Source: a virus. Taken from it: a stretch of 45,867 nt of DNA. The translations under genes and the position numbers were made by a program. The notes under the pieces were generated by a model. It searched no databases, was not told the DNA's origin, and saw only the letters and a list, made by a program, of their open reading frames with translations. Within the stretch, counting starts at the first letter, position 1, and the number at the start of each line of letters is the position of its first letter. Positions 19,801 to 27,911 of this stretch are shown piece by piece. Location: positions 1 through 45,867 of IMG/VR virus record IMGVR_UViG_3300023443_000078. The stretch is one strand, 5' to 3'.

Positions 19801-20214
19801 ATTCTCAACAGTTACAGAGCCAGTAAGCGTTAAGTCATCAAAAGTAGGGCTAGCAGTAGTATTTAAGTTCTGTCCGAATTCTAGATCAGTTCCAGCTGAG
19901 TTACCTTGCACAATTAAGTTAGCTGTTATACTTACAGGAGTATCTGTAAGTCCTACCCAATCAGTTGTGCCTGTTCCTCCAGGTACTGAATAAGCACCAG
20001 TTTGATTTAAAAAGCTGGACGCAGCTCCTGTGTCATCAAGTGTTACTCCATTAACTGAAGTACCTGTAACAGCTGCATCTAAGTTTACAATAGGATTTAC
20101 AGGATCGACAGAGTCTACTGTTATATTTGTACCACTGACAACAGAATCTACTTGTCCAGTTCCAGCTCCTCCGCCATTACCTATTCCAGGAACTGAAGGA
20201 AAGTTAGCAGTCAT
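16873..20214 (-). CDS. Large tail fibre-like protein with internal repeats
   Basis: A 1113-aa beta-rich protein. A block starting DSVVSGTNITVDSVDPVNP (residue 23) recurs at about residue 285 (DSVVSGTNITIDASDPVNP), each followed by GTSVNGV and FLN.TG.YS. A second block starting LTVENG with GIRTS.TP.NGLL.EM recurs at about residues 131 and 391. This gives about two tandem units of about 260 residues, like the repeated shaft of fibre proteins with SVNG/GLEL repeats. Residues about 560-760 resemble a beta-helix (many TLVSGEGSF and GGLIINT strands). Residues about 821-890 share the TISGF domain of the 541-aa protein. It is the largest adhesin in the genome. Confidence 0.65.
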   Translation of the reverse strand: MTANFPSVPGIGNGGGAGTGQVDSVVSGTNITVDSVDPVNPIVNLDAAVTGTSVNGVTLDDTGAASSFLNQTGAYSVPGGTGTTDWVGLTDTPVSITANLIVQGNSAGTDLEFGQNLNTTASPTFDDLTLTGSVTVENGSVAAPSVNFASHLTSGLSVDGTGGLELSVNGIEGLGIRTSTTPANGLLIEMSDTGDAVNVVPVGSDAAVALVVRGRGGDALNLQTVSGDVNIGAGTVMTISPTGTAVVISGDVTASNFNGVAITTGGSASNFLDETGAYSVPPDTGQVDSVVSGTNITIDASDPVNPIANLDAAITGTSVNGVSLTTGGATTNFLNESGSYSAPLDAGGNVTTSVTLPAGRVVVGNGTEDIDVATASFNGNDLNVVGALTVENGAAVAPSINFASHTSSGLFTNITGVGIAVDGVEGLGIRTSSTPVNGLLVEMANTGGDVNIVPEGTDSGIALHVRAKGGDLKLNQLAGNTFIGISNQIRAQSNGFTSIGRGVGVASHYLELASDGTGDTIPIARISSTGTDSAGYRTFVGNRDGNTHITGFPGDLHHINNGELSGLNISLAAISSTLWHSASFNPPEIRVINNTAQYEDLFSGGTLTVTTDTLLIFNMKPVSTSVFSINTGVALAFIGRYKGDVGVNYSGAGTLISGEGSFTAAQECELESVGTGTLFDMTGATGTVIMKEVTLEGWDDVGEIANGGLIINTVEADNITVGLTLTNPREVAVTKVFQDGVAMAGSLFTFNTRVIGELYSFKDIRGNLTATGSIFDFNPDIPTTTQIAVSECLTTTGNIFKQTQVATDAFTLVSGSAVSSQAITAVQDNGSGLTEFLSTALLFEGEEITISGFTINTAYNVTIKVFDVVINTSFVANIPFGSTESGVWASKRILCFSSGNSFSNGDTAEITDSQFYNGFYRVLDSTTNEVEVNHSFEGTDTGTLSRDVGLDERDPRIKAFSNFSDNADSKALIFAERNGNNVTTSISSNATTYSTCQLNVTNSQVTENFRMISAQISSYIYTGIETITVPVVATFTIIRSGSSGNVRVAVTKNDVDPTSDTVGYEPMVVNTTPSKGTFEAEITVSTGDEIVPKVVGDGISGDITITDFRMIVG

Positions 20215-20561
20215 TAGAAACCTCCGGAGGTATATCTATCTATCCTAGCTCTATAGTTAAGAGCTCCAGTTATACCAGCTGCTGTTGCTCTCACTACTTT
20301 CACAGATCCTGCAAAATTAGGTCTGTCGTAGGCTTCTATGCTTGCGTCTACAGCACCATCAACTATAGTGCCAAAACCTTCACCTGTTTCAGAGGCTTCA
20401 AAAGTAAGAGTTCCAGTTAAAGGAATCACAACAGTTTCAAACTCGTCACTATAAAAAAGAACTGAAATGTATCCACGTTCAAAGGCCGCACTCATAAACT
20501 CATGTCCTACGATAGTACCATTCGTAACAGGGCCTTGTATAAAATATGCTACGTGAGACAT
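20214..20561 (-). CDS. Small structural protein upstream of fibre genes
   Basis: A 115-aa beta-rich protein of unknown family (VLFYSDEFETVVIPLTGTLT; GSVKVVRATAAGITGALNY). It overlaps the first base of the fibre gene that follows (20214), so the pair is translationally coupled. The size and beta content suggest a fibre-anchoring or capsid-associated small protein, but nothing diagnostic is visible. Confidence 0.5.
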   Translation of the reverse strand: MSHVAYFIQGPVTNGTIVGHEFMSAAFERGYISVLFYSDEFETVVIPLTGTLTFEASETGEGFGTIVDGAVDASIEAYDRPNFAGSVKVVRATAAGITGALNYRARIDRYTSGGF

Positions 20562-20616
20562 AATAATTTTTCCTGATTATTACTCTATGAGTCCAGCTTA
20601 TATAGTTTGCTTAGAT

Positions 20617-21060
20617 CTAGCTAGCTGGAACGTTACTAGAAGCAGAGTTAACAGCATTAGTTACCTTTTTGGTAGATGCAGGACTAACAGCTTTTCTTAT
20701 TTCTGCTTCTGATTTAGAATTTCCCATATCTTGTTCAATACCTAATGCGGCCTTCTTAGCTGCTTCTCCTTGTTCTGCTAATATCTCTTTCTTCAGATCA
20801 GCTTTCAGCTTAGCCATAGGATCAGCTTCTTCAACTGTCATGAGCTTTCCTTTAGTAACTACATTAAGACCTTGATCAATCTCTTCATCTATGTAAGAAA
20901 TAAGATCTTTGTCAGCAGTAATAAACTGGAAATTAGTAAAGGAGATATGTTTACCTTTTTTCGTAACTAAGTTCATAGCTACACGAGAAGAGGAGTAGTG
21001 TTGGTATTTGAGTTCTTCTTTAGTTTCTTGTTTGGCTTGTGTAAGGTTATTTAAAGTCAT
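20617..21060 (-). CDS. Late protein of unknown family downstream of the capsid terminator
   Basis: A 147-aa protein. The N-terminal 65 residues are mixed alpha/beta (RVAMNLVTKKGKHISFTNFQ and DLISYIDEEIDQGL). The C-terminal half is a Lys/Ala/Glu-rich helix (KLKADLKKEILAEQ) plus a Ser/Ala-rich tail. Similar short genes with a GKxISFxNxxF pattern follow the capsid gene in several podoviruses (recollection). It is the first gene after the capsid gene terminator at 21096-21133, so it needs read-through or an unrecognised promoter. Confidence 0.5.
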   Translation of the reverse strand: MTLNNLTQAKQETKEELKYQHYSSSRVAMNLVTKKGKHISFTNFQFITADKDLISYIDEEIDQGLNVVTKGKLMTVEEADPMAKLKADLKKEILAEQGEAAKKAALGIEQDMGNSKSEAEIRKAVSPASTKKVTNAVNSASSNVPAS

Positions 21061-21095
21061 TGGTAAATCCTTGATGAGTAAGAGAAGTGGGGAAT

Positions 21096-21133
21096 AAAAA
21101 AGTTACTACCTACTAATTAAAGTAGGTAGTAAC
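21096..21133 (-). terminator. Rho-independent terminator after the major capsid gene
   Basis: A perfect 13-bp stem (21102-21114 with 21121-21133) with a 6-nt loop is followed, on the minus strand, by six T (plus-strand A 21096-21101). It lies 35 nt past the capsid stop. It would give a high-copy capsid transcript with reduced read-through into the fibre and tail genes. Confidence 0.85.
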
Positions 21134-21167
21134 AAGGGCCTTGCCGGGCTATGGGTTTATCTAGAAT

Positions 21168-22397
21168 CTATCCTGTAGCTGCAAGAGTAAGATTGCGGAT
21201 AACTACATTAGCAGGAACATTCTTAACAACAGTTGTGACTTCGGTAGTAAGGGTTCCACCTACTGCATCAATACCATTATCCTGAGCTTGATTACCGCTA
21301 GTATTAAACTCCATATTTTGAGTCTTACGGCCAGCAAGATAAGCAAGACGGAAAGTAGGAAGATCAACACCAACTGCCATCTGAGACCAAATAGAGTTAG
21401 TATTAAACAAAGGGTGCTCAATAAGACGGAACTTACCACGAGAGGTAGTAAGAGTAGAGAACTGAAGACCAAAGTTAGTTTGACCATCCATCAGCTGGTA
21501 GGTACCATTCAAGCGACCAATGTTATTAAGAACTACTTTAGCAGCCCCACCTACGAATAGAACTCGCTCATTAGCTCCTTTAGGATCAGTAGTCTGATCA
21601 AATACAGGATCTAAGAAACCTTCCAGCTGAGTCCAGTTAGTAGTAGCGCCTGCAGTAAAGCTGTTAACAGCACCGCCGAAACTAGGAGGATAGTTCCCCG
21701 GAGTTTCTATTAGATTAAGCAAACCATCCATAGTACGGAAAGGTTGACCATTACGAGTACCCTGTGACTTCTGACCAAAGAAGATAGCTTTCTCAATGTC
21801 AGCAGCATGTAAAGCAGCAGCATCTTGCCTGCTCTCTGCATCTGTAGATTCACCAGCAATAACTTGAGTAGCTTTAGCTGATCCAGAGATAGCCCAAGTA
21901 TTACGGAAGATTTGAGTTAAGTTAGTAACTCGTACAGGAATAATGTTATTAGCAGTAGGGCGATCAGAACTTTCTTCAAATGCATTACCTACTTGGAAAA
22001 GGTCATCATCATCTACGATAGCAGCAGCAGCTACTGAACCTACTGAGCGAGCAACAGATGCAGTAGTAGCACTGAGAACTGTGTTAATAATGATATTTTC
22101 GCCAGTACGCTCAACTCGCATGATCATGCCAGGAAGAGTATCTAACGTAGTATCTACTATAAAAGTAGTATCTGTAGCTAGGAAACCTCCTGGTGCATTA
22201 ATCTTAAGTTCTGGGAAGATCATAGTTTTAGAAAAGAAACCATGCTCTACCTGAACCGCTGTTTCATCTGTAAGCATTGAAGTGAGTGCAAACAAAGGAG
22301 CTGTACCATTAGGCATTAGCCTCGTGATCATAGCTGCAAACGACTTCTTAGCTAGATCAGTTGTGAAGTTCCCTGTGTTGAAGACTCCGAGAGTCAT
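21168..22397 (-). CDS. Major capsid protein, SU10/DUF5309 type (HK97 fold)
   Basis: A 409-aa protein resembling the DUF5309/SU10 major head protein family of podoviruses: N-terminal ITRLMPNGTAPLFAL region, then E-loop-like strands, a VRVTNLTQIFRNTW segment, and the diagnostic IEKAIFFGQKS followed by TRNGQPFRTMDGLL, and a C-terminal AGRKTQNMEF region. It has AGGAG upstream of the ATG on the minus strand, a 7-bp hairpin just before that (22410-22426), and a strong terminator after it. Arginine is mostly CGT/CGC/CGA and isoleucine ATC/ATT, with no AGA and almost no ATA, unlike neighbouring genes, as expected for the most abundant virion protein. Confidence 0.85.
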   Translation of the reverse strand: MTLGVFNTGNFTTDLAKKSFAAMITRLMPNGTAPLFALTSMLTDETAVQVEHGFFSKTMIFPELKINAPGGFLATDTTFIVDTTLDTLPGMIMRVERTGENIIINTVLSATTASVARSVGSVAAAAIVDDDDLFQVGNAFEESSDRPTANNIIPVRVTNLTQIFRNTWAISGSAKATQVIAGESTDAESRQDAAALHAADIEKAIFFGQKSQGTRNGQPFRTMDGLLNLIETPGNYPPSFGGAVNSFTAGATTNWTQLEGFLDPVFDQTTDPKGANERVLFVGGAAKVVLNNIGRLNGTYQLMDGQTNFGLQFSTLTTSRGKFRLIEHPLFNTNSIWSQMAVGVDLPTFRLAYLAGRKTQNMEFNTSGNQAQDNGIDAVGGTLTTEVTTVVKNVPANVVIRNLTLAATG

Positions 22398-22409
22398 AAT
22401 ATTCTCCTA

Positions 22410-22426
22410 CTAACTCTAAGAGTTAG
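22410..22426 (-). promoter_or_regulatory. Hairpin in the 5' leader of the capsid mRNA
   Basis: CTAACTC (22410-22416) pairs with GAGTTAG (22420-22426) with a 3-nt loop, directly upstream of the capsid ribosome site. There is no T tract, so it is not a terminator. It could protect the mRNA or set translation, by inference. Confidence 0.4.
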
Positions 22427-22461
22427 GAATAAGTTTTAAAAGGTTTTAAAAAGGGTAAGAA

Positions 22462-22869
22462 TTAGAAGAGATCGTAAGTAGCAACACCTCTTTTAACTAG
22501 AGCAAACATACGAGAGCTTTCAGCTACTACATTACCTACACCTTGTAAAGTAACTCCTGTACCTCCAGCTACTATAGTATTAAAAGCTGAAAATTGCGCA
22601 CTACTTACAGAAAACATAAAACTATCTCCTACGTCCATAGTAGGAAACTCAGCATCAATCTCAGTAGCAGTAGGAGTAGTAAGAGTTCTAGGAGCCGTTA
22701 ATGTAGTAGTTTGTGTAATGAAGCCGCCAGATAATTGAGCTGTAGTAAGAATGAGATCTGCATCTGCTGCATTCTCAGTAACTCCTACATTAGCTACAAA
22801 TCCATCACCTTCTCGTAAAGGCTGAGGTAATCTACCATCACCTGAAAAGCTTGTGCGTCCAAAAGGCAT
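22462..22869 (-). CDS. Head decoration-like protein
   Basis: A 135-aa protein encoded directly before the capsid gene in transcription order and after the scaffold. It opens with MPFGRTSFSGDGRLPQPLR then beta-rich stretches (TLTAPRTLTTPTATEIDAEF and DSFMFSVSSAQFSAFNTIVAG), a pattern common in small capsid-decorating or head-fibre proteins that precede the capsid gene in podophages. No motif proves the role. Copies of this kind are often in near-stoichiometric amounts with the capsid. Confidence 0.5.
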   Translation of the reverse strand: MPFGRTSFSGDGRLPQPLREGDGFVANVGVTENAADADLILTTAQLSGGFITQTTTLTAPRTLTTPTATEIDAEFPTMDVGDSFMFSVSSAQFSAFNTIVAGGTGVTLQGVGNVVAESSRMFALVKRGVATYDLF

Positions 22870-22915
22870 AATATATCTCCGAAAAATAAGTTAGTAAATA
22901 AAATTAAAGAAAGAT

Positions 22916-23680
22916 CTAACCTGCCTGCATAAATGCTTCCCAATCAACTTCTGTATTAGAGCTATCATTAACAACAGGCTTAGGTGCGAAGGTTTCTCCC
23001 ATAGCTACAACATAATCCTGAGTCATTTTAGTTATCTCAGCAGCAGTAGCAGTAGGGAACTTTTGAAGTAACTGAGCTTGGGTGGCTTCTATAACAGGTT
23101 TAATGGCGGGATTAGAAAACAGGGGATTGGAAGTAACAAGGTGATCAGAAGCAGCTTGGCTTCTAAGTTGGCCAGGTAAACTAGCCATGTGTGCTTCTAC
23201 AGCTTTAGTAATAGCTTGATCAGTCAACTTCTTATTTATCATAGTTGACGTAGTCATTGCTTGCTGAGTTACTTGATTCATTGCTAAGGCAAATGCTTTC
23301 TGTGCTTCTTCTCCTCCAGCCGCTATGGCTGTTAAATGTTCAGGAGAGATAGCAGCAGAGAAGTCAGTCTTAGCCATAGCTTTTGCTACTGCTTCTTGGT
23401 TTAAGCCAGGAGCTACAGCTACTGTTTTATCATCGACTTTCTTAGGATCAGTGTCCCATAAAGTGTTAAACTCTGCAAGGGGGGATTCATCTTTTTTCTC
23501 TGGTATAGCTGCTGGTACTACTCCATTAGGTTCTGTAGTAGGTGATTGCTGAGTAACTGGAGTAGCTTGGTCTGGTATATTACCAGGAGGCGCAGCAGTA
23601 GGAGCTGCTTGTACTGGAGTAGTAGTTGCTGGAGCTACTGCTGGAGCAGGCTCTGATTTAAAGATATCTAATATTCCCAT
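22916..23680 (-). CDS. Capsid scaffolding protein
   Basis: A 254-aa protein with a low-complexity Pro/Ala/Thr-rich N-terminal segment (about residues 9-70), then a helical, charged body (AVAKAMAKTDFSAAISPEHL; TMINKKLTDQAITKAVEAH), and a C-terminus ending in an acidic/aromatic tail (TEVDWEAFMQAG). Scaffolds of podoviruses have this composition and always lie between portal and capsid genes, as here. No protease domain is visible, so it is probably expelled or degraded otherwise. Confidence 0.75.
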   Translation of the reverse strand: MGILDIFKSEPAPAVAPATTTPVQAAPTAAPPGNIPDQATPVTQQSPTTEPNGVVPAAIPEKKDESPLAEFNTLWDTDPKKVDDKTVAVAPGLNQEAVAKAMAKTDFSAAISPEHLTAIAAGGEEAQKAFALAMNQVTQQAMTTSTMINKKLTDQAITKAVEAHMASLPGQLRSQAASDHLVTSNPLFSNPAIKPVIEATQAQLLQKFPTATAAEITKMTQDYVVAMGETFAPKPVVNDSSNTEVDWEAFMQAG

Positions 23681-23712
23681 GATAGTTTACTCTCTTTTAA
23701 GTTTCTGAAGGG

Positions 23713-24000
23713 TTAAGTTTCTTGGTTGATGTTACGATTAATGATGATTTCTTCTTCTGCAGCGTCTGATGAAGCAAGTATGAAATTTAAGATATCTATC
23801 TGACCTCTTTTATATGCTTCTTGCTGCATAAACTTGTCAGGTTTATCTGTGTCAAACTCTAAAGTTATTTTCTCAGAAACTGCAGCAGACAACTGATTCT
23901 GCATTACTTGTCTTTGAGTTACAGTAAGTAAAGAGCCTTGTAGTTCTTCTTCGTCAGTTAGCGTGTAGGAAGAAAATTCATTATCTCGTAGTCTGGCCAT
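23713..24000 (-). CDS. Small late protein adjacent to portal
   Basis: A 95-aa, mostly helical acidic protein with TLTDEEELQGSLLTVTQRQV near the start and IDILNFILASSDAAEEEI near the end. Proteins with a similar LTxEEExxGS opening are found next to portal genes in many phages (recollection), without a known function. Its start overlaps the portal stop by one base (24000), so it is translated with the portal. Confidence 0.6.
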   Translation of the reverse strand: MARLRDNEFSSYTLTDEEELQGSLLTVTQRQVMQNQLSAAVSEKITLEFDTDKPDKFMQQEAYKRGQIDILNFILASSDAAEEEIIINRNINQET

Positions 24001-26033
24001 TATTGATTACCTATAGTTTCTGGTGTGGTTACTTGGGAGGTTTCTGGTGAGATTGGTGTAGCTGGAACTCCACTAGGTGAAGGTTTGTTAGTTGCTGGAT
24101 CATATCCGAACTCCGCAGGTAGCGGCCGGGGCTGCTTAAACTCTTGTTCTTTCTCTATAGCAAATTGAGCTAATCCTTGCCAAGCACTAAGAGCTTGTTC
24201 ATATGCTACCTGCTCAGGAGACTTCTCAAATGCTGAAATCTCAGCTCCTTGTGTTTTCATAATATAAGAAAAGAGTTGACCTATATTATAACTAGAACCT
24301 ATCTGAGGAGAACTGCCTAAGACCTGCAAAGCTACAGCAAATGACTCTGAGTTAATGAGCTTAGCGGAAGGGATTAAGCCGTCTGAGATCTTAAGCTCTA
24401 ATACTGCGTTCCTAAGAGCTACAGGATCTACCTCTACAGCTACCTGCTTATCTCTGTTATATACAGTTGTTCCTCCTTGGAATTGGAGGATATTAAGTTT
24501 GAGTATCTGCTTCATAGGAACAAACACTTGAGACTCAAGCAAGATAGACACCATCTGATCTCTACCATTAGCATTAGCCATAACAGACTCAAACTCTTGT
24601 AATGTCTTATTTCCTTTAACAAACTGCCCTTGAGATGCTTGGTTCTGTCCAGATAGCTGGTTAGATAAGCCAAGAAGTGCTTGTATTTGCTGCATAGAGC
24701 TGGCTGCTTGGTCCTCTCTATAAGGAAAGGCATATACAGATTCTGCTAGATTCTTACCATAAGCTGCTGGCCGTACTGGTATCTTAGCAGAAGGATTAGC
24801 AGAATTAATAGCCGCTGAAGTTATACGAGATGGATCATATAGCACTCTATCAGATATAGCTCTTCTGCGTGAAGCTATAATAGAATCCATGTAAGTAGTA
24901 GCTAAGTCTTGAAAAGGCCTGCCATTATCAGCTAATGACTTAGTTTGATAGTTTAATCCATCCTCTAATGGCTGCCCTATTAAGATAGGTATGTAAGCAT
25001 GAGCATTAGTTTGCTGCTCGGCATAGATAATATGCTGATGATTTATTATGATAAGTTTATAGATCTGTGGAGTGTTCCTATTTGGTACGCTTAGATCAAA
25101 TTCAGAAGGTAGTACCTTAGCATATAGAGTAGTAACTTCATAAGAGTCCTGATAGTTTATCTGTGTATCTCTTATTTTAGATAAGCCAGCCCACCTTAGC
25201 CAGTTAATACTCCCTCCAATGTAATCATTCTCAGATACCTTTGGATTAATCTGAGGTACATAGTAGTTTTGAGCACTAGCATCAAAAGAGCCTACTCCTC
25301 CTGCTATACCAGACTCAAAAGCAGGAACTATATTAGATATAATCTTATCAGGAAGGCGAGATATAAAAGACTTAAGTTCAATACGAGTCATGAACTCTGT
25401 AAATCCAGCAAACTCTCCTTTCTTATATACTTCACTAGGAGCTACTCTTGTATCTACAAATGTATTATAAGGATCTAAGCGCCGTAACCTATTCCCATTC
25501 CATATAACTTTCTTAGGTGTTCCTTGGGCAACACTCTTTTGTATATTAGTTTCTACTGAATAAGTAACTTCAGTGCCCCAATCTACTTCTAAAGGAGCAA
25601 AGTTATACTTAAAACCATCCCTAAAGAACATCATTAGTTCTCTAGCCCAGCCTCCTCTTACAGAGTTCTCTTCTATTATAGTCTCCATTTGCAGAGCTTC
25701 ATCTATAAACGCAGGAGATGATACAACTCCAAAAATTGGATGGCCTGTTAGATATACAGATGCTTGATATGTTACTGCTGTTTCTACCTGTGGCATTACT
25801 ACAGGTACAGTCATATTTTGAAATCTATTAGGATCTCCTGCCCTATTAGCTCGCTGTGCTCTTAGATTCTCATCTGTATTATCCTGCTCTCGCATATAAG
25901 AGCGATCTACTTGCTCTAAGCGAGAGCGAAAGTCAGTGCGAGTTATATTTTGCAGAGACTGTACGCTTCTATAGTACTCTACAAAAGCATTCTGGGACTT
26001 CTTAGTAAGGGGGACTGAGGTAGAAGCTACCAT
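24000..26033 (-). CDS. Portal protein
   Basis: A 677-aa protein, in the podovirus portal size range. An N-terminal helical wing is followed by RFQNMTVPVVMPQVETAVTYQA (residues about 69-90) where portals contact the terminase, a beta/helix core, and a C-terminal helical part ending in a disordered Pro-rich tail (SPSGVPATPISPETSQV). Residues about 440-500 (AASSMQQIQALLGLSNQLSG) fit the crown/stem helices. It forms the dodecameric DNA entry pore. It lies between the terminase/anti-defence genes and scaffold/capsid, which agrees with all tailed phage orders. Confidence 0.85.
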   Translation of the reverse strand: MVASTSVPLTKKSQNAFVEYYRSVQSLQNITRTDFRSRLEQVDRSYMREQDNTDENLRAQRANRAGDPNRFQNMTVPVVMPQVETAVTYQASVYLTGHPIFGVVSSPAFIDEALQMETIIEENSVRGGWARELMMFFRDGFKYNFAPLEVDWGTEVTYSVETNIQKSVAQGTPKKVIWNGNRLRRLDPYNTFVDTRVAPSEVYKKGEFAGFTEFMTRIELKSFISRLPDKIISNIVPAFESGIAGGVGSFDASAQNYYVPQINPKVSENDYIGGSINWLRWAGLSKIRDTQINYQDSYEVTTLYAKVLPSEFDLSVPNRNTPQIYKLIIINHQHIIYAEQQTNAHAYIPILIGQPLEDGLNYQTKSLADNGRPFQDLATTYMDSIIASRRRAISDRVLYDPSRITSAAINSANPSAKIPVRPAAYGKNLAESVYAFPYREDQAASSMQQIQALLGLSNQLSGQNQASQGQFVKGNKTLQEFESVMANANGRDQMVSILLESQVFVPMKQILKLNILQFQGGTTVYNRDKQVAVEVDPVALRNAVLELKISDGLIPSAKLINSESFAVALQVLGSSPQIGSSYNIGQLFSYIMKTQGAEISAFEKSPEQVAYEQALSAWQGLAQFAIEKEQEFKQPRPLPAEFGYDPATNKPSPSGVPATPISPETSQVTTPETIGNQ

Positions 26034-26071
26034 CTGAGGATATTCCTATAGGATTGTTTTATAAAGGTGGT

Positions 26072-26287
26072 TTAGATGTGAGTCCAATCTTCTGCTAATA
26101 TATCAGCCTGGCTAGCTAACCATGGAATTAAATCGCCGCCGACTGTACGTATATAAATATATGGGGCAGTCATTTTTGAATTCGAGTCAGGAACTTGTAA
26201 TGCTATATACATACCTTTGCCATTCCAACCTTCTCTAGATACTATCTTATCTGCTTTTAATACTTCAATTGCTTGTCCAAAGTTCAT
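26072..26287 (-). CDS. tad2: DUF2829 / Tad2-type anti-Thoeris protein
   Basis: A 71-aa protein that matches the DUF2829 pattern: WNGKGMYIAL (residues 21-30), PYIYIRT (42-48), and PWLASQADILAEDW (55-68). From established work, DUF2829 proteins are Tad2, tetrameric sponges that bind the Thoeris ThsB-made cyclic ADP-ribose isomer and block ThsA activation; some homologues also sequester CBASS nucleotides. It sits in the late block between portal and large terminase, an odd place for an early counter-defence function. It could be packaged or act on late infection responses. Ligand type cannot be told by eye. Confidence 0.8.
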   Translation of the reverse strand: MNFGQAIEVLKADKIVSREGWNGKGMYIALQVPDSNSKMTAPYIYIRTVGGDLIPWLASQADILAEDWTHI

Positions 26288-26324
26288 AATATTTCTTCCT
26301 TTTAAGGTTTAATAGCGCAATGCG

Positions 26325-27911
26325 CTAGAAGGGTGAGTTAAATTCAGGGACTTCTAAACCATCAAATTCTTGGGACTCTATTATATTACCTGCTATCACA
26401 AACTCTCCAAACTCCTGCACTACTCTAGGTGCATAAGTAAGAAGATCTAATAGCCCATCTGTATTATCTTGTTTCATAGGATTAAACTGAGTAATCTGTA
26501 AGTGCACATCTAGTCTGCAATCTCCATATACATACATTTCACCTTGCGCATATGCTTTAAACATCTCTAGTATTCTAGCATTCTTAGATCTTACTCCAGA
26601 GTATATAGGTACGGCTTCTATTCCTACGACTCCCATCTGCTGACATATGAATTCGAACCAGTAAAGGAGAGAGTACTGGTAAGCATTAGCTTCTACAGCT
26701 ATAAGTCTACAGTTTCTGGTGAGAGCGAAGTTAAGAGCCTTTCTAATGGTTTTTCCTGGAGAGAATCTACCTTCTTCTAATGCCATCATTATAGGAGAAG
26801 CGTCATGTATTTCGAAATAACCTATAGATACTTCATCTGATCCAAGCTTATCTGTAGCTGGATCTATTATAATAAAATTTCCTCCAGCTATATCACCTTC
26901 AGTATAAGGCACTTCTGGTAGCTTAGATAGATCTATAAGATTATTAGCCGAAACATTCTCGTCATTAAGAACTTCTGAATAGAAGATCTCAGGGTGCCCC
27001 ATAGCTAAGTCATTTTCGAACTCTTTAGTAAGCTGTGCTATAGGCTGCAAATCTTCCCATAAGGAGGTACCATTTGCTAATATCCCGCCAGCTATGAACT
27101 TAACCCAAGTATGATTATTCTTAAGTTTACGTAGAATTGAGTGCTTAGTAGGATACATATTAGCTACAAATAAGAACATGCAGCCAGTAGGCGACTTAGC
27201 TTTCATGGCAGTACCTACCATCCAGCTTTCTAAAGAAGCAGATTGTACTTCTGAGTCAGCGCACTCTCTAGATTGTATATCCTCAAATAACATAACATCT
27301 GGTCGAGTATTCTTAATATTTAAGCCGCGTAGAGAAGTCTCTGCTCCAACTGCTGCTATAGTAATGTTTCTTCCTCTAAAACCGAACTTCTTAAGTGACT
27401 GTGTATCCTTCTCTACTCCTAGTTTCCAATCACCAAATACAGATTTAATATTCGGCTCTTCTAGCATATCTACTACGTCAGATAATATGTTCTCAGCAAG
27501 TTTAGCTGTAGCAGAGATAATAAGGATGAATTTGCGCTTAGTGAATAATATGCAGAAGATTATAAAGATCTTCATCAGCGTAGTCTTACCAAAGCCGCGG
27601 GGTAGACCTAATGCTAATTGCGGGAATGTTCTATCTTGATGTACATAAGATAGCAGCCATTGCCACACTGACTTAAATACAGAAGGAAAGCAGAAGGTAA
27701 ATACCATTGGCATTATTAAGCCAGCTAAGAAATCTAAATCACTTTTAGCTGCACTCTGTATCTCTTGTGTAGAAGCTCCTAGCTGGATTACTTCCTCAGC
27801 TTTAGCTGCCCCCTTATCTATAGATGCGCTGTGCGCAGGAGAGAAGCCAGTAGGAAGATCAGAAGAGGAACCTCCTAGGGATTCTAATATACTCTCTGTT
27901 TTATACTCCAT
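26325..27911 (-). CDS. terL: Terminase large subunit
   Basis: A 528-aa packaging motor. ATPase: Walker A GLPRGFGKTT at residues 102-111, Walker B VMLFED at 206-211, with a coupling motif in ISATAKLAENIL around 132-144. Nuclease: IIIDPATDKLGSD at about 347-358 contains the first catalytic Asp (D350), and later an Asp-containing GLLDLLTYAPR near the C-terminus. The architecture resembles T7-type and other podovirus terminases. The stop codon overlaps a 13-nt GCGC hairpin (26314-26326). The start overlaps the preceding 75-aa gene by 11 bases. Confidence 0.9.
   Translation of the reverse strand: MEYKTESILESLGGSSSDLPTGFSPAHSASIDKGAAKAEEVIQLGASTQEIQSAAKSDLDFLAGLIMPMVFTFCFPSVFKSVWQWLLSYVHQDRTFPQLALGLPRGFGKTTLMKIFIIFCILFTKRKFILIISATAKLAENILSDVVDMLEEPNIKSVFGDWKLGVEKDTQSLKKFGFRGRNITIAAVGAETSLRGLNIKNTRPDVMLFEDIQSRECADSEVQSASLESWMVGTAMKAKSPTGCMFLFVANMYPTKHSILRKLKNNHTWVKFIAGGILANGTSLWEDLQPIAQLTKEFENDLAMGHPEIFYSEVLNDENVSANNLIDLSKLPEVPYTEGDIAGGNFIIIDPATDKLGSDEVSIGYFEIHDASPIMMALEEGRFSPGKTIRKALNFALTRNCRLIAVEANAYQYSLLYWFEFICQQMGVVGIEAVPIYSGVRSKNARILEMFKAYAQGEMYVYGDCRLDVHLQITQFNPMKQDNTDGLLDLLTYAPRVVQEFGEFVIAGNIIESQEFDGLEVPEFNSPF

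Noticed and set aside
13808-20561. Diversity-generating retroelement in the fibre region
   Set aside because: No reverse transcriptase gene and no template/variable repeat pair were seen.
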